Positions 8,429-18,679 of a DNA stretch of 51,889 nucleotides are shown one piece after another. Source of the DNA: Candidatus Competibacteraceae bacterium (GTDB lineage: Bacteria > Pseudomonadota > Gammaproteobacteria > Competibacterales > JAHEDQ01). Position numbers and translations under genes: made by a program. Where the stretch lies: assembly GCA_024641125.1 (NCBI GenBank), contig JAHEDQ010000005.1:1-51889 (forward strand), in the 5' to 3' direction. The notes beneath the pieces were generated by a model. The model was not told the origin of the DNA. It saw nothing but the letters and a program-made list of their open reading frames with translations, and made no database searches. Each line of letters starts with the position of its first letter. The stretch's first letter is position 1.

Positions 8429-10852
8429 TTAACCCAGCTCCGCCGCCATGATGTCGCCCTTGCCGGCCCCGACCTCCGGGTCGGGTTCTATTCGCACCGC
8501 ACCCACAGCCGGCCCCAGCAACTCGCTGCCGGCCACGCCCACGGGTATCCATGCGCAGTCATCGGGCACGCCGGGATCGTAGACCACCGGCAGGCTTGCC
8601 ACCGCACCGTTCTGTTCCACCCGGGCCGAATCGGACTCGCGCAGCGCAAGGCGTTGGGCGGTGGCCGGGCTCAGACGCACGCAGGCCGACTCCGCCAGGG
8701 GCGTCCGTTGCAGCGCCTCGGCCCGCCGCACCAGAGCGTCCACCGCATAAATGGGCAAGTCACCACCCCGTTGCAGACCCTGGGTCTGAACCATCTTGAA
8801 ACGCCGCCCCAGGCGCAGGCCGTTGTCCGGCTCCACCTGCTCACACAGAGCGTAAACCTCGTCGGTGATTTCCACCGGCGACATGTAGCCGAAGCCGTCC
8901 AAACCGAACAGGTTGCCCAGTACACGCAGAACTTTCCAGGCCGGTCGGGCCTCGCCCGGCGGCTTGACCGCACCCTGCACGCTTTGCCAGCGGCCCTCGG
9001 CGTTGATGTAGGTGCCCGCGGTCTCGCCCGGCGATGCCACCGGCAGCACGACTGTGCTGTGGGCAGCGGACGCGGCACCGGTAAAACTGGTCAAGGAAAC
9101 AACGCATTCGGCGCCGGCAAACACACCCAGCGCGGCCACCGGATCGGCCATATCAAATTCCGGCTCGACCCCCAACAGGATGTAGGCTTTGCGCGGCCGC
9201 CGGATCATCTCAACGGCATTGGCGCCGGTGGCCTCGCTGGCCACGCCGCCGGGCAGGCGATGGGGCAGCGTGCCGCTCATCCAGCCGCCGACCGTGCTGC
9301 CGGCCTCGGGCAAATAGCCGAAACGGCATTCCGCGGTGCGGGCAATCCAACTGGCCAACAGCCGCAGTTTGGCCAGCTCCGGGTGCAGCACGCTCTGGCT
9401 GCCCAGCAGCACCGCACCCCGTTCGGCGCCCCGCAGGCGTTCGGCCAAAGCCCGATCCTCGTCATCCGGACTCAGCTCCGCCACACCCTGGAACGACTTG
9501 GGCAACGCGGTTCCGGTCAACCCACTGACCGCCACCGCCAGGCGTCCCAGTGCCGCGACCATATCTCCATGGGGGACCACACGCTGCCCGGCCAGCGGGA
9601 AACGAAAATCGTATCGCCGACAGTTGAGAAAGTTGACTTGCGCGCCGGCCAGGGCGGCTTTGCGCAGACGGTGTGCGGCCAGGGGTTGTTCGTGGCGGAT
9701 GTTGGAAGCCACCAGCAGCGCGGCATCCACAGTCTCCAGATCCACCAGACTCATGCCCAGCCAGGGGAATGCCGGGGCGTCGTCCTGATCGGAGAAATCC
9801 GCCTGTCGCAGGCGATGATCGATGTTCGCGATGCCCAGTCCGCGGGCCAGTTTCTGAAGCAGATACTGTTCCTCGACGGTGGCGCCGGGCCCCGTCAGCA
9901 CCCCCACGGCATCCGGACCATGGGCATTAAGCACTGACCGCAGGCCATCGACAGCACGCTCCAGCGCCGGTTCCCACTCCACCGCGGTCATACCGTCGGG
10001 ACCCCGAACGGACGGGTGCAGAGCGCGGTCGTCGGCCTCCAGGCCCTGATAGGAAAAGCGATCGCGATCCGACAACCAGACCTCGTTGATGTCTTCGTTG
10101 TCCCGCGGAACCACGCGCACGACCTGATTGCGCAGGGTGTGGATGAAGATGTTCGAGCCCACCGCGTCATGGGGGGCGACACCGGGATACTGGACCATTT
10201 CCCAGGCACGCGCCTTGAACCGGGACGGCTTGGCGGTGAGCGCGCCCACCGGACACAGATCGATCACGTTGCCGGACAACTCCGAGACCATGGCGTGCTC
10301 GACATAGGTGCCGATCTCCACATGCTCGCCGCGTCCAGTGGCGCCCAGTTCCCGCAGCCCGGCGATCTCATCGCCGAAACGCACACAGCGGGTGCAGTGA
10401 ATACAACGCGTCATCTCAGTGGCCACCAGGGGCCCGATGTCCTTGTCGGCGACGGCGCGTTTGCGCTCACTGAAACGCGACACGCCGCTGCCATAGCCCA
10501 TGGCCACGTCCTGGAGTTCGCACTCACCGCCCTGGTCACAGATCGGGCAGTCCAGCGGGTGGTTGATCAGCAGAAACGCCATGGTGGCTTTCTGGGCCTC
10601 CACCGCGCGGCGCGACCGGGTGGAGATTTTCATGCCGTCCATGATCGGCGTGGCGCAGGCGGGGAGCGGTTTCGGGGCGCGCTCCACCTCCACCAAGCAC
10701 ATGCGGCAGTTGGCCGCGACACTGAGCTTCTCATGGTAGCAGAATCGCGGGATGTGGATGCCGGCCCGATCGGCCACCTCGATGATCATCGAGCCCTTGC
10801 GGGCTTCGAGGCTGCGGCCGTCGATCTCGATACTGACGGTGTCCTGGCTCAT
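8429..10852 (-). CDS. nuoG: NADH-quinone oxidoreductase subunit G (iron-sulfur)
   Basis: Largest hydrophilic subunit of complex I, 807 residues. The N-terminal 2Fe-2S domain has [15 protein letters not shown] and CATPI (cluster N1b). Then comes [18 protein letters not shown], the His/Cys site for N5, and CIHCTRC with CPVGALT for N4. The rest is the molybdopterin-oxidoreductase-like fold, here without an obvious cofactor role, as is normal for NuoG. It lies 62 bases after nuoF. The C-terminal half is less conserved, but the frame is open throughout. Confidence 0.95.
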   Translation of the reverse strand: MSQDTVSIEIDGRSLEARKGSMIIEVADRAGIHIPRFCYHEKLSVAANCRMCLVEVERAPKPLPACATPIMDGMKISTRSRRAVEAQKATMAFLLINHPLDCPICDQGGECELQDVAMGYGSGVSRFSERKRAVADKDIGPLVATEMTRCIHCTRCVRFGDEIAGLRELGATGRGEHVEIGTYVEHAMVSELSGNVIDLCPVGALTAKPSRFKARAWEMVQYPGVAPHDAVGSNIFIHTLRNQVVRVVPRDNEDINEVWLSDRDRFSYQGLEADDRALHPSVRGPDGMTAVEWEPALERAVDGLRSVLNAHGPDAVGVLTGPGATVEEQYLLQKLARGLGIANIDHRLRQADFSDQDDAPAFPWLGMSLVDLETVDAALLVASNIRHEQPLAAHRLRKAALAGAQVNFLNCRRYDFRFPLAGQRVVPHGDMVAALGRLAVAVSGLTGTALPKSFQGVAELSPDDEDRALAERLRGAERGAVLLGSQSVLHPELAKLRLLASWIARTAECRFGYLPEAGSTVGGWMSGTLPHRLPGGVASEATGANAVEMIRRPRKAYILLGVEPEFDMADPVAALGVFAGAECVVSLTSFTGAASAAHSTVVLPVASPGETAGTYINAEGRWQSVQGAVKPPGEARPAWKVLRVLGNLFGLDGFGYMSPVEITDEVYALCEQVEPDNGLRLGRRFKMVQTQGLQRGGDLPIYAVDALVRRAEALQRTPLAESACVRLSPATAQRLALRESDSARVEQNGAVASLPVVYDPGVPDDCAWIPVGVAGSELLGPAVGAVRIEPDPEVGAGKGDIMAAELG

Positions 10853-10914
10853 ATCTCTCTCAGCGCCTCGCGCCGTTCATCGGCGGGATGTCCCATGGGA
10901 TGTCATGACCCGGG

Positions 10915-12207
10915 TCAGGCGGCCGCGACCGAGCTGCCCTGCACCTGGCTGCGCCCGTGCTGGATATAGTGCTCGAACTCATGGCGATAGTGTTTGAGGA
11001 AACTCCTCACCGGCATGGCGGCGGCATCGCCCAGGGCGCAAATGGTGTGGCCCTCGATATTGGCCGCAACGGAATCCAGATTGTCCAGATCCTCGGGCCG
11101 GCCCTGGCCTTCGACGATGCGGGTGATAATGCGATACAGCCAGCCCGTGCCCTCGCGACAGGGTGTGCACTGGCCACAGGATTCGGAGTAATAGAAGCGG
11201 GAGATGCGCTGCAGCACCTTGACCATGTCGGCGGTCTCGTCCATCACGATCACCGCCCCGGACCCCAGCATGGAGCCGACCTTGCTGATGGAATCGTAGT
11301 CCATGTTGACGCCCATCATGATCTCCCCCGGCACCACCGGAACGGACGATCCACCTGGGATCACCGCCTTGAGCTGCCGCCCCTTCCAGATGCCCCCGGC
11401 CATGGCCAGAAGATCCTTGAACGGCGTTCCCAGACCCACCTCGAAATTGCCGGGCCGGGCCACATGACCGGATACCGAGAACAGCTTGCGGCCGCCGGCC
11501 TTGTCGACCCCCAGTTCGGCGAACCACTTGGCTCCATTGCGCATGATGGCGGGCACCGACGCGAAGCTCTCGGTATTGTTGATGGTGGTGGGCTTGCCGT
11601 AGAGACCGTAGTTGGCCGGGAACGGCGGTTTGAACCGGGGCTGCCCCTTCTTGCCCTCCAGAGACTCCAGCAGGGCGGTTTCCTCACCGCAGATGTATGC
11701 GCCGGCCCCAAGGGTCGGGTACAGCTCGAAGTTGACACCGCTGCCCAATATATCCTGGCCCAGTAATCCGGCCTCGTAGGCCGCCGCCACCGCCGCCTCG
11801 AAGCGCTGGAAGGGCTCGTCCATGAACTCACCGCGCGTATAGTTGTAGCCCACGGTGGCGCCCATGGCGTAACCGGCGATGGCCATCCCCTCCACCAGAG
11901 CGTGGGGGTTATGGCGCAGAATGTCCCGGTCTTTACAAGTGCCGGGTTCGGACTCATCGGAATTACAGACTATGTACTTCTGCCCGGAGAAATTCTTGGG
12001 CATGAAGCTCCATTTCAGGCCGGTGGGAAAGCCGGCGCCGCCGCGTCCGCGCAGCCCGGAGGCTTTGACCTCTGCCACCACGTCTTCCGGCGCAATCTTG
12101 TCGGCCAGAATGCGGCGCCAGGCGTCATACCCCCCGATCTTGAGGTAGCTTTCCATGGTCCAGGACCGTTCCAGGCCGCTGGGCGGGATACAGACCTCAT
12201 TGGCCAT
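10915..12207 (-). CDS. nuoF: NADH-quinone oxidoreductase subunit F (NADH/FMN site)
   Basis: NADH-oxidising subunit of complex I, 430 residues. It carries the FMN/NADH-binding stretch [18 protein letters not shown] near residue 50, [20 protein letters not shown], and the N3 cluster ligands in [14 protein letters not shown] with a fourth Cys in [11 protein letters not shown]. The start is placed at the ATG at 12207 because GGAGG precedes it by 7 bases; a longer frame to 12249 would extend into nuoE. It overlaps the nuoE stop by 11 bases, suggesting translational coupling of these two partner subunits. Confidence 0.95.
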   Translation of the reverse strand: MANEVCIPPSGLERSWTMESYLKIGGYDAWRRILADKIAPEDVVAEVKASGLRGRGGAGFPTGLKWSFMPKNFSGQKYIVCNSDESEPGTCKDRDILRHNPHALVEGMAIAGYAMGATVGYNYTRGEFMDEPFQRFEAAVAAAYEAGLLGQDILGSGVNFELYPTLGAGAYICGEETALLESLEGKKGQPRFKPPFPANYGLYGKPTTINNTESFASVPAIMRNGAKWFAELGVDKAGGRKLFSVSGHVARPGNFEVGLGTPFKDLLAMAGGIWKGRQLKAVIPGGSSVPVVPGEIMMGVNMDYDSISKVGSMLGSGAVIVMDETADMVKVLQRISRFYYSESCGQCTPCREGTGWLYRIITRIVEGQGRPEDLDNLDSVAANIEGHTICALGDAAAMPVRSFLKHYRHEFEHYIQHGRSQVQGSSVAAA

Positions 12208-12718
12208 GCGGCGCCTCCAGGCTATCCAGTATCTGGTCGATTTTCTCAACCGTGAGATGTTCGTGATAGACGTGATCCACCTGCATCATCGGCGCACCGC
12301 AACAGGCGGCCAGACATTCTTCCTCCCGCTTGAGGTAAAAGCGGCCGTCCGGCGTACTTTCCCCAAGGCGAATGCCCAGGCGTTGCTCCAGGTGCGCCAC
12401 CACCTGGTCCGATCCACGCAGCATGCAGGAAATGTTGGTGCAGACCGCAATGTTATGCCGTCCCACCGGCTTGGTTTCCAGCATCGAGTAAAAGCTGGCT
12501 ACCTCATACACGGCAATCGCCGGCATGCCGAGATACGCCGCCACGGCGTCCATCAGTTCCTGGGTCAAAAAGCCGTCGTTCTCGTGCTGCACCTCGCGCA
12601 GGGCCGCCAGCACGGCGGACTGCCTCTGGTCGGCCGGATAACGGGTCAACCACCGGTCGATTTCCGCCCGCGCATGTTCGGACAGCGCGCTGGGGCCGGC
12701 ATTGTGTGCGTCGCTCAC
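12197..12718 (-). CDS. nuoE: NADH-quinone oxidoreductase subunit E ([2Fe-2S] N1a)
   Basis: Thioredoxin-fold 2Fe-2S subunit of complex I, 173 residues. Cluster N1a ligands are visible as CTNISC (Cx4C) and CLAAC (Cx3C). The start is GTG, overlapping the nuoD stop as GTGA. The 3' end overlaps nuoF. Length and the N-terminal helical domain ([20 protein letters not shown]) are typical. Confidence 0.95.
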   Translation of the reverse strand: MSDAHNAGPSALSEHARAEIDRWLTRYPADQRQSAVLAALREVQHENDGFLTQELMDAVAAYLGMPAIAVYEVASFYSMLETKPVGRHNIAVCTNISCMLRGSDQVVAHLEQRLGIRLGESTPDGRFYLKREEECLAACCGAPMMQVDHVYHEHLTVEKIDQILDSLEAPHGQ

Positions 12719-13968
12719 CGGTCGATCTCTCCGAAAACGATATCCAGGGTGCCGATCATCGCAACGACGTCGGCCAGCATATGCCCGCGGATCATCTCGT
12801 TCATGGCCGAAAGATGGGCAAAGCCCGGGGCGCGCACTTTGAGCCGGTAGGGTTTGTTCGCACCATCTGACACCAGGTAGACACCGAACTCGCCCTTGGG
12901 ATGCTCAATCGCCGCATAAACCTCGCCCGGCGGCACGCAATAGCCCTCGGTAAACAGCTTAAAGTGGTGGATCAGGGCTTCCATGTCCTCTTTCATGTCT
13001 TTCCGGTGCGGCGGATTGACCTTGTGGTCATCCAGCATCACCGGGCCCGGGTTGTTGCGCAGCCACTCGATGCACTGGCGGATGATGCGGTTGGACTGGC
13101 GCATCTCTTCGATTCGCACCAGATAGCGATCGTAACAGTCGCCATTGCTGCCCACCGGAATATCGAACTCCATGCGGTCATAGACCTCGTAGGGCTGCTT
13201 CTTGCGCAGATCCCAGGCCACGCCAGAACCGCGCAGCATGGGTCCGGTGAAGCCCAGGGCCTTGGCCCGGTCGGCGGTCACCACACCGATATCCACGGTG
13301 CGCTGCTTCCAGATGCGGTTATCGGTGAGCAGGGTTTCGTACTCGTCCACCCGTCCTGGGAAGCGCTCGGTAAAGCCCTCGATGAAATCCAGCATCGAGC
13401 CCTGACGCAACTCGTTAAGTTCGTCCACCTCGCGGTTGGATTTGTACCTGGAGTACTCGTAGCGGGGCATGGTGCCGGGTAAATCCCGATACACGCCGCC
13501 GGGCCGATAGTAGGTGGCATGCAGCCGGGCGCCGGATACGCCCTCGTAACAGTCCATCAGGTCCTCACGCTCCCGGAAGGCGTAGAGGAAAACCGTCATC
13601 GCGCCGATGTCCAGCGCATGAGCGCCCAACCACATGAGGTGATTGAGAATGCGGGTGATCTCGTCGAACATCACCCGGATGTACTGGGCGCGAATCGGCG
13701 GCGCGATGTCCAGCAGTTTCTCAATTGCCAGAACATAGCCGTGCTCGTTGCACATCATGGACACATAGTCGAGCCGGTCCATGTAGCCGATGCTCTGGTT
13801 GAACGGCTTGCTCTCTGCGAGTTTTTCCGTACCCCGGTGCAACAAGCCCACATGGGGATCGGCGCGCTGAATCACCTCACCGTCCATCTCCAGAACCAGG
13901 CGCAACACGCCGTGGGCCGCTGGATGCTGGGGCCCGAAGTTCAGGGTGTAGTTGCGGATCTCAGGCAT
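12715..13968 (-). CDS. nuoD: NADH-quinone oxidoreductase subunit D
   Basis: 49-kDa-type subunit of complex I, 417 residues, related to the NiFe-hydrogenase large subunit and forming much of the quinone pocket. The conserved start [20 protein letters not shown] and the quinone-site region [12 protein letters not shown] are present, as is the C-terminal [10 protein letters not shown]. It is a separate gene from nuoC, unlike the fused nuoCD of E. coli. GGAGACCGGCG precedes its ATG and lies inside the nuoC 3' end; the two genes overlap by 8 bases. Confidence 0.96.
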   Translation of the reverse strand: MPEIRNYTLNFGPQHPAAHGVLRLVLEMDGEVIQRADPHVGLLHRGTEKLAESKPFNQSIGYMDRLDYVSMMCNEHGYVLAIEKLLDIAPPIRAQYIRVMFDEITRILNHLMWLGAHALDIGAMTVFLYAFREREDLMDCYEGVSGARLHATYYRPGGVYRDLPGTMPRYEYSRYKSNREVDELNELRQGSMLDFIEGFTERFPGRVDEYETLLTDNRIWKQRTVDIGVVTADRAKALGFTGPMLRGSGVAWDLRKKQPYEVYDRMEFDIPVGSNGDCYDRYLVRIEEMRQSNRIIRQCIEWLRNNPGPVMLDDHKVNPPHRKDMKEDMEALIHHFKLFTEGYCVPPGEVYAAIEHPKGEFGVYLVSDGANKPYRLKVRAPGFAHLSAMNEMIRGHMLADVVAMIGTLDIVFGEIDR

Positions 13969-14683
13969 CGCCGGTCTCCTCCGGCTCGGGCCGGTCCAAC
14001 TCGTAGCGATGATCGTCGCGAATAACCTTAGGCACCAGAACCCGGGGCTCGATGCTCACCGGCTGGTAGACCACGCGTTTTTTGTCCGGGTCGTAGCGCA
14101 TTTCCACCTGGCCGATGAGCGGGAAATCCTTGCGGAAGGGGTGACCGACAAAGCCGTAATCGGTAAGTATGCGCCTCAGGTCGGGGTGACCATCAAACAC
14201 GATCCCGAACAGGTCGAAGGCCTCGCGCTCGAACCAATCGACGCCGGGCCAGAGTTCGATCAGCGAAGGCAACACCGGCAGCGCATCGTCCGGGGCGTAG
14301 GTGCGCAAGCGCAAGCGATGATTGTGAGCATAGGACAACAGATGCACGACCACCGCGAAGCGCCGCCCGCCGGGTTCGGAATAACGCCGAACCACCTGCG
14401 CACCCCGACCGGTTGCTCGTTCCACCACGCCCCGACTGAAGCCGGTTCCCGTGGCGCTGTCCGTCTGCCATTCATCCTGGCCGAAGGCGGCATAGTCCAC
14501 ACCGCACAGGTCGCTGACCTGCTCGAATGAAAAGGCCTCCTCGTCCCGCAACATCTGGGCGATTTCGATCCAGCGTTCACAGGGCGCGTCCAGCGTGATC
14601 TGACCACGATAAATCTCAATGCCGGGCTCGAACTCGGATAACCGCTCGGTGAGCAGCGCCGCTAAAGCGTCGGCCTTGGACAT
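13961..14683 (-). CDS. nuoC: NADH-quinone oxidoreductase subunit C
   Basis: 30-kDa-type hydrophilic subunit of complex I, 240 residues. The signature [20 protein letters not shown] and the C-terminal [19 protein letters not shown] are both clear. The N-terminal third ([13 protein letters not shown]) is typical of proteobacterial NuoC. An insert of about 20 residues between [12 protein letters not shown] and [13 protein letters not shown] makes it slightly longer than many relatives. It lies about 145 bases downstream of nuoB and overlaps nuoD. Confidence 0.95.
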   Translation of the reverse strand: MSKADALAALLTERLSEFEPGIEIYRGQITLDAPCERWIEIAQMLRDEEAFSFEQVSDLCGVDYAAFGQDEWQTDSATGTGFSRGVVERATGRGAQVVRRYSEPGGRRFAVVVHLLSYAHNHRLRLRTYAPDDALPVLPSLIELWPGVDWFEREAFDLFGIVFDGHPDLRRILTDYGFVGHPFRKDFPLIGQVEMRYDPDKKRVVYQPVSIEPRVLVPKVIRDDHRYELDRPEPEETGDA

Positions 14684-14827
14684 GTCGATCGTCTTCCTTC
14701 AGTCGTGCCGCCTTCACCGTGTGTCCGGGGCGACTTCGTAACTCAACAGGCCGGTCGTGGCGCCGGTCCAAACGGATGCGTCTCGGCCCGAAATCCCTAA
14801 ACCAACGGGCCGAACTAACGGGCCGAA

Positions 14828-15304
14828 CTATCGAGCGATGGTGTTGGTCCGGCGAATCTTATTCTGAAGCTGAATTATGCCGTACAGCAGCGCCTCCGCG
14901 GTGGGCGGGCAGCCCGGCACGTAGACGTCCACCGGAACGATACGATCGCAGCCTCTGACCACCGCATAGGAGTAATGGTAGTAGCCGCCACCATTGGCGC
15001 AGGAACCCATGGAAATGACCCAACGGGGCTCCGCCATCTGGTCGTAGACCTTGCGCAGGGCCGGCGCCATTTTGTTGACCAATGTGCCGGCAACGATCAT
15101 CACATCGGACTGCCTGGGGCTGGGTCGGAAAATGATGCCGAAACGATCGAGATCGTAGCGCGCGGCACCGGCATGCATCATCTCCACCGCGCAGCAGGCA
15201 AGGCCAAAGGTCATGGGCCACATGGACCCGGTGCGGGCCCAGTTGATCAGTTTGTCCGCACTGGTGGTGACAAACCCCTCGGACAGAACGCCTTCTACTC
15301 CCAT
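14828..15304 (-). CDS. nuoB: NADH-quinone oxidoreductase subunit B ([4Fe-4S] N2)
   Basis: PSST-type subunit of complex I, 158 residues, holding the terminal cluster N2. Ligands are the adjacent Cys pair in [12 protein letters not shown], the Cys in [15 protein letters not shown] and the Cys in [15 protein letters not shown]. The start [19 protein letters not shown] at 15304 fits relatives better than the frame's first codon at 15325. This start overlaps the nuoA stop by 10 bases. Confidence 0.95.
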   Translation of the reverse strand: MGVEGVLSEGFVTTSADKLINWARTGSMWPMTFGLACCAVEMMHAGAARYDLDRFGIIFRPSPRQSDVMIVAGTLVNKMAPALRKVYDQMAEPRWVISMGSCANGGGYYHYSYAVVRGCDRIVPVDVYVPGCPPTAEALLYGIIQLQNKIRRTNTIAR

Positions 15305-15651
15305 TCCAGCGCCCCCTTTTTCCACTCGTATACGAAGCCGATCACAAGAATGCCCAGAAAGACCGCCATGGCGGCGAAGCCGAAACCGCCGACCGCGTCA
15401 AGGGACACCGCCCAGGGGAACAGGAAAGCGATTTCCAGATCAAAAATAATGAACAGGATGGCCACCAGGTAGTAGCGCACATCGAACTTCATCCGCGTGT
15501 CTTCGAACGCTTCGAAGCCGCATTCATAGGGGGATTGTTTCTCGCTGTCCGGATGGCGCGGGCCAAGCAGGAAACCGATGACGATGGGCCCGACTCCAAC
15601 CAGAATACCGACCATCAGGAACAGAAAAACCGGCAGATAGTTCTCCAGCAT
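15295..15651 (-). CDS. nuoA: NADH-quinone oxidoreductase subunit A
   Basis: First gene of the nuo operon, 118 residues, three membrane helices. Conserved features are [20 protein letters not shown], the acidic loop near the quinone site, and [24 protein letters not shown] precedes the ATG. A sigma-70-like promoter is seen about 80-110 bases upstream. Confidence 0.95.
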   Translation of the reverse strand: MLENYLPVFLFLMVGILVGVGPIVIGFLLGPRHPDSEKQSPYECGFEAFEDTRMKFDVRYYLVAILFIIFDLEIAFLFPWAVSLDAVGGFGFAAMAVFLGILVIGFVYEWKKGALEWE

Positions 15652-15731
15652 CGGGGCTGTACCTTGTGGGCGGAATTTGTACCTGACAGAGGCTGGACGA
15701 CTTCCGGCGCGCGTCCTCCATCGTGCGGCTC

Positions 15732-15761
15732 AGTCTATGGCTTGGGCGAAATTCAAGTCAA
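15732..15761 (-). promoter_or_regulatory. Predicted nuo operon promoter
   Basis: On the minus strand TTGACT (15761-15756) and TAGACT (15737-15732) are separated by 18 bases and point towards nuoA. These match the sigma-70 consensus at five and four of six positions. The remaining 80 bases form the leader. The rest of 15652-15958 shows no gene. Confidence 0.45.
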
Positions 15762-15898
15762 GCTGAAGCGGGACGTTATTACTTATCATTCATAGAGTTA
15801 ATTGGCATAGGGCGGCTCCGGGAAACACCCGGCTTTTGCTTTGCCACCAATGGGTTATTGGCCAAACTGCCGACCGCGCGGTGACCGTTGGGGCAGGC

Positions 15899-15918
15899 TG
15901 GCCCGCCGCGGCGGGCCA
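15899..15918. other. Perfect 9-bp GC hairpin upstream of the shikimate-kinase-like gene
   Basis: TGGCCCGCC and GGCGGGCCA are separated by two bases, giving at least an 8-bp stem. It lies between the divergent nuoA and the plus-strand gene at 15959, about 40 bases before that start codon. No T-run follows on either strand, so a simple terminator is unlikely. A leader structure or a protein-binding palindrome is possible. Confidence 0.4.
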
Positions 15919-15958
15919 AAGAAGACGCTCGACGCACTATAAGGATACGATCAGCCCC

Positions 15959-16525
15959 ATGAGTCACTACTACGACTACCATATGAGCACGGTGCTGGAC
16001 CAGCCGATCGGGTTGATCGGTTTCTTTGGGTGCGAAGCCGCTCAGGTGGGTTATCACATCGCCTCTTTGACCGGCCTCCCGTTCGCGTCGGTGGATCGCC
16101 TGGTGGAACACTCGATGGGCTGCAGTGTGGCCGAGTTGACGGCGTCGCGGGGCATCAAGGCCTATCGCGAGCGGCTCAAAGCGTGCCTGGACACGGAACT
16201 GATCAGTCCGCCGTTCGGCATCCTCGCTCTGCCGCCGGACGCCCTTATGGGTGCCGATGCCGGAACACGGACCGGGACCATGACGCTGGTATATCTGCGC
16301 ATGGACCTGTTCGACGCCTATCGCGCCCTTCGACGGCAACTCCGTGCGGACCCGAAGCGGTATCTGCCGCACCTTGCCGAGCCGCCCCAGCGTCCGGCGG
16401 ACCTAGCCCAGGCCCTGCGTGAACGAGAGACGGGTTTCGGGTCGGCCCAACTGATCTGCGACGTCAAGGGCCGGCATCCGGCCGCCGTCGCCCAGCAGAT
16501 CATCGAAACCCTGGCGCTGATGTAG
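15959..16525 (+). CDS. Shikimate-kinase-like protein lacking the P-loop
   Basis: 188 residues from the ATG at 15959; AAGGA lies 13 bases upstream, slightly far. The segment PIGLIGFFGCEAAQVGYHIA, then GLPFASVDRLVEHSMGCSV and AELTASRGIKAYRERLKACL, follows the shikimate kinase pattern (hydrophobic strand, P-loop, helix, D-D-IE, G-SI-eIF, GE-FR). The Walker A motif GxxGxGKS/T is replaced by GFFGCEAAQVG with no Lys. The GGG shikimate-binding motif is absent. Only the Asp of SVDRL remains of the usual acidic pair. The similarity suggests a fold relative that cannot bind ATP in the standard way, so enzymatic activity is doubtful. It stands alone, divergent from nuoA. Confidence 0.7.
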   Translation: MSHYYDYHMSTVLDQPIGLIGFFGCEAAQVGYHIASLTGLPFASVDRLVEHSMGCSVAELTASRGIKAYRERLKACLDTELISPPFGILALPPDALMGADAGTRTGTMTLVYLRMDLFDAYRALRRQLRADPKRYLPHLAEPPQRPADLAQALRERETGFGSAQLICDVKGRHPAAVAQQIIETLALM

Positions 16526-16683
16526 GAAAGGTCTGGTCAGTTGATACGAATCGCGCTTCGGTCCGCGAGGGCGCAGATGCGTGGTACCCGGCGCAGCGCC
16601 GTAGCCATTCAATGGCCAAGCCGGGAAACGCGGCAAACGTGCCCTTGTGGGTGAAATCCCACCGGGGCCGGGGCTTCACCTGA

Positions 16684-16842
16684 GGAAACTCTGATTTATT
16701 CTGGACGAAGCAGATTGGCGGGTGAAATGCGCAGCTTCAAGGCTCAGATCGGGGGTAATCGTTGATCTATTGCCAGGATCTGCAACGATGAAGCTGGTAT
16801 TGCAGTCCCAAGATGGACGCTCACGAATAGATCGAAAGCGCC
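16684..16842. mobile_element. Miniature inverted-repeat element, family 1, copy A
   Basis: 159-bp element. The left end GGAAACTCTGATTTATTC (16684-16701) matches the IS5-family end at 294-311 at 16 of 18 bases. The right end, read inwards, is GGCGCTTTCGATCTATTC. The interior (CAGATTGGCGGGTGAA, GCAGCTTCAAGG, CCCAAGATG) recurs in reverse at 33014-33173. It encodes no protein. Its right end touches the TAA stop codon of the DUF3080 gene at 16843. The stretch 16526-16683 before it shows no gene. Confidence 0.75.
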
Positions 16843-17973
16843 TTAAGCACGACAATCGTCGGCCTCAACCCCGCGCCAGGCGAGTTGGTGACGCTCGCGG
16901 GCCAGTTGGAAGCGGGACCAGAGGCTATCCCGGCCACGCCACTGAACAACTGAGCGATAAAAGGCCTGGAACGCCGGCATCTCCGCGTAAGACACCACTG
17001 GCGCAGGCGTCCGTGGCGCGAGGGCCAGGGCCTCCAGAGCGCTCAGAAACCGTTCCCCGTCGGCGCTGAGCCGGGCCAGGTGATCGGTCAGCCGGCGGGC
17101 AGCTTCGCCGGCCCCAACCCGCATCAACTCGGCAACGCCGGCACAGGTCAAAGCCCCGGCGCCGGCCAAAGCGTCCGCGGTCTGTTCCAGCACCGTAACC
17201 GAACCGACCAGGGAAGTGAGCAAGCGTGCGCCATAGGCCTCGCGCAACACGGCCAGATTGGATTCCAGACCGGACACGTCGATCGATCGATCCGGCTCAC
17301 CCAACCATTGATAGACCTGGCGCAGATAGGCCATGGCGTCGAGAGCCCGGTCCAGAGTCCCATCTCCAGGCACCCAACCCCGCCGGCCCCGGGACGCGCT
17401 GAACAGATCCGCCATCTCGGGACCGGCGAAGCTGGCATTCCAGTACACCCGGGGCAACTCGGCCCGCTTGCGTTCGACGATGTCCGCCAGACGGCGGGCG
17501 AAAACAGCGTCATCGGAAACCTCGTTCTGCGCGGGCTGATCGCGGCAGACGGCCAGCCGCGCATACAGGGTTTGCTCGTAGGCCAGACGTCGGGAGTCCG
17601 GCATGACCTTGCCCATGGCGCTGTTGCGCTCGGCCACCAGGGGACCGAGCCCGCAGCGCTTGGTGATCTCGAGGAACTCGCCCAACCCGATCATCAGATC
17701 CGGCACCGTGAGGCGCAGTGCGCGCCGCTCCGGATAACGCGGCATTGACGGCAAATCCGTCTGCCTGGATGCCGCCGCGGCGGGCAGCGCCGCCGCCACA
17801 GCGGCGGCATAATCGTGCAGCGCCCCTTGTACCGAATCCTCACCACAGGCGCTCAGCAGCAGCAGGCACACCGACAACATCGCTGCGGCCATGGTCCGGC
17901 CCACACCCCTCCGGCTTGGCGAAAGCGCCCGCGTAGCACTATGATTCGCAGCCAAACGGGGGGGCGCTTCCAT
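16843..17973 (-). CDS. DUF3080-family lipoprotein
   Basis: About 376 residues from the ATG at 17973; the true start is uncertain, since ATG codons at 18018 and 17892 are also in frame. A hydrophobic signal ends in LLLLSACGED, a clear lipobox with Cys as the mature N-terminus, so it is probably anchored in the outer or inner membrane. The mature part has PRYPERRALRLTV, GLGEFLEITKRCGLGPLVAE and RNSAMGKVMPDSRRLAYEQ, the pattern of gammaproteobacterial DUF3080 proteins of unknown function. It is divergent from the CBS-domain gene, and its stop codon abuts a miniature element. Confidence 0.8.
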   Translation of the reverse strand: MEAPPRLAANHSATRALSPSRRGVGRTMAAAMLSVCLLLLSACGEDSVQGALHDYAAAVAAALPAAAASRQTDLPSMPRYPERRALRLTVPDLMIGLGEFLEITKRCGLGPLVAERNSAMGKVMPDSRRLAYEQTLYARLAVCRDQPAQNEVSDDAVFARRLADIVERKRAELPRVYWNASFAGPEMADLFSASRGRRGWVPGDGTLDRALDAMAYLRQVYQWLGEPDRSIDVSGLESNLAVLREAYGARLLTSLVGSVTVLEQTADALAGAGALTCAGVAELMRVGAGEAARRLTDHLARLSADGERFLSALEALALAPRTPAPVVSYAEMPAFQAFYRSVVQWRGRDSLWSRFQLARERHQLAWRGVEADDCRA

Positions 17974-18016
17974 CGGGGGAGTGCGACGGCGGAGCCTTCG
18001 GGTTCGGAGTACAGAC

Positions 18017-18427
18017 ATGTTGAAATCGGTAACAGCCCGAGACTACATGGCGACCTATCTGGTCACCTTTAAGACGGACACAGACGTTCTTGAGGCGGTC
18101 AATTCGCTGCTTCAGTACCGCATTTCAGGGGCGCCCGTGGTGGACGAACAAAATCACATGCTGGGCATCATCTCGGAGAAGGATTGCCTCAAAGCGGTGC
18201 TGAGCGCGGCCTATCACGACGACTTGGGGGCCACGGTCGGCGAATTGATGACCAAAAATGTGGAAACGGTGGACGCCGACATCAGCATCCTCGACGTGGC
18301 CGAACTGTTCCTTAAGACCAACATACGCCGCTACCCGGTGCTACACGAAGGCCGCCTGGTGGGGCAGATCAGCCGCCGCGACATTCTGCGTGCCTTTGTC
18401 CGCTTCGTTAACCCGAAGGATCGCTGA
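18017..18427 (+). CDS. Two-CBS-domain protein
   Basis: 136 residues consisting of one CBS pair (Bateman module) with no attached enzyme or channel domain. CBS1 is near residues 8-62 (ARDYMATYLVTFKTDTDVLE to GIISEKDCLKAVL), CBS2 near 75-131 (MTKNVETVDADISILDVAEL to GQISRRDILRAFV). Such modules sense adenine nucleotides or other ligands. The start at 18017 has GGAG 7 bases upstream. The palindrome CATG at the start would also give an overlapping ATG to the opposite frame. It converges on nqrM with a 30-base gap. The partner protein is unknown. Confidence 0.9.
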   Translation: MLKSVTARDYMATYLVTFKTDTDVLEAVNSLLQYRISGAPVVDEQNHMLGIISEKDCLKAVLSAAYHDDLGATVGELMTKNVETVDADISILDVAELFLKTNIRRYPVLHEGRLVGQISRRDILRAFVRFVNPKDR

Positions 18428-18457
18428 AACTCGAGGCCCCAGGTCCGCGACCGCGGG

Positions 18458-18667
18458 TCAACCGCCGTCGCCGGCAGCAGCCCGCTCCTGTGCCTGCAGG
18501 CGCCGTTTGCAGGGCGAGGTGCAGACTTCGCAGGCCGACTGCAGCCCACCAATGGCACCCAGACCGCCGCAGCTCCCCCGGATGCGTCGATTGGACACGA
18601 TCACACCCACCGCCATGGCGGCCACGGCCAGCGCGATCACGGCAAAACTGATCAAGAACAGTTGCAT
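18458..18667 (-). CDS. nqrM: Na+-NQR maturation protein NqrM
   Basis: 69 residues: an N-terminal membrane helix (FLISFAVIALAVAAMAVGVI) followed by GSCGGLGAIGGLQSACEVC and SPCKRR. The four Cys in this arrangement define NqrM (DUF539), required for assembly of active Na+-NQR, probably by delivering iron for the membrane-embedded Fe-S cluster of NqrD and NqrE. It lies 12 bases after apbE at the end of the nqr operon, the usual place. Confidence 0.92.
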   Translation of the reverse strand: MQLFLISFAVIALAVAAMAVGVIVSNRRIRGSCGGLGAIGGLQSACEVCTSPCKRRLQAQERAAAGDGG

Positions 18668-18679
18668 CGATTGATTCCC

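Noticed and set aside
8417-9937. A 506-codon plus-strand frame opposite nuoG
   Set aside because: Runs antisense to conserved NuoG sequence and resembles no protein family.
15899-15918. Hairpin considered as a terminator for nuo or for upstream plus-strand transcription
   Set aside because: There is no T-run on either strand, and it lies upstream, not downstream, of both flanking genes; kept only as an unexplained palindrome.
18428-18457. Short GC inverted repeat between the CBS gene and nqrM considered as a bidirectional terminator
   Set aside because: The stem is only 4-5 bp and no T-run follows on either strand.
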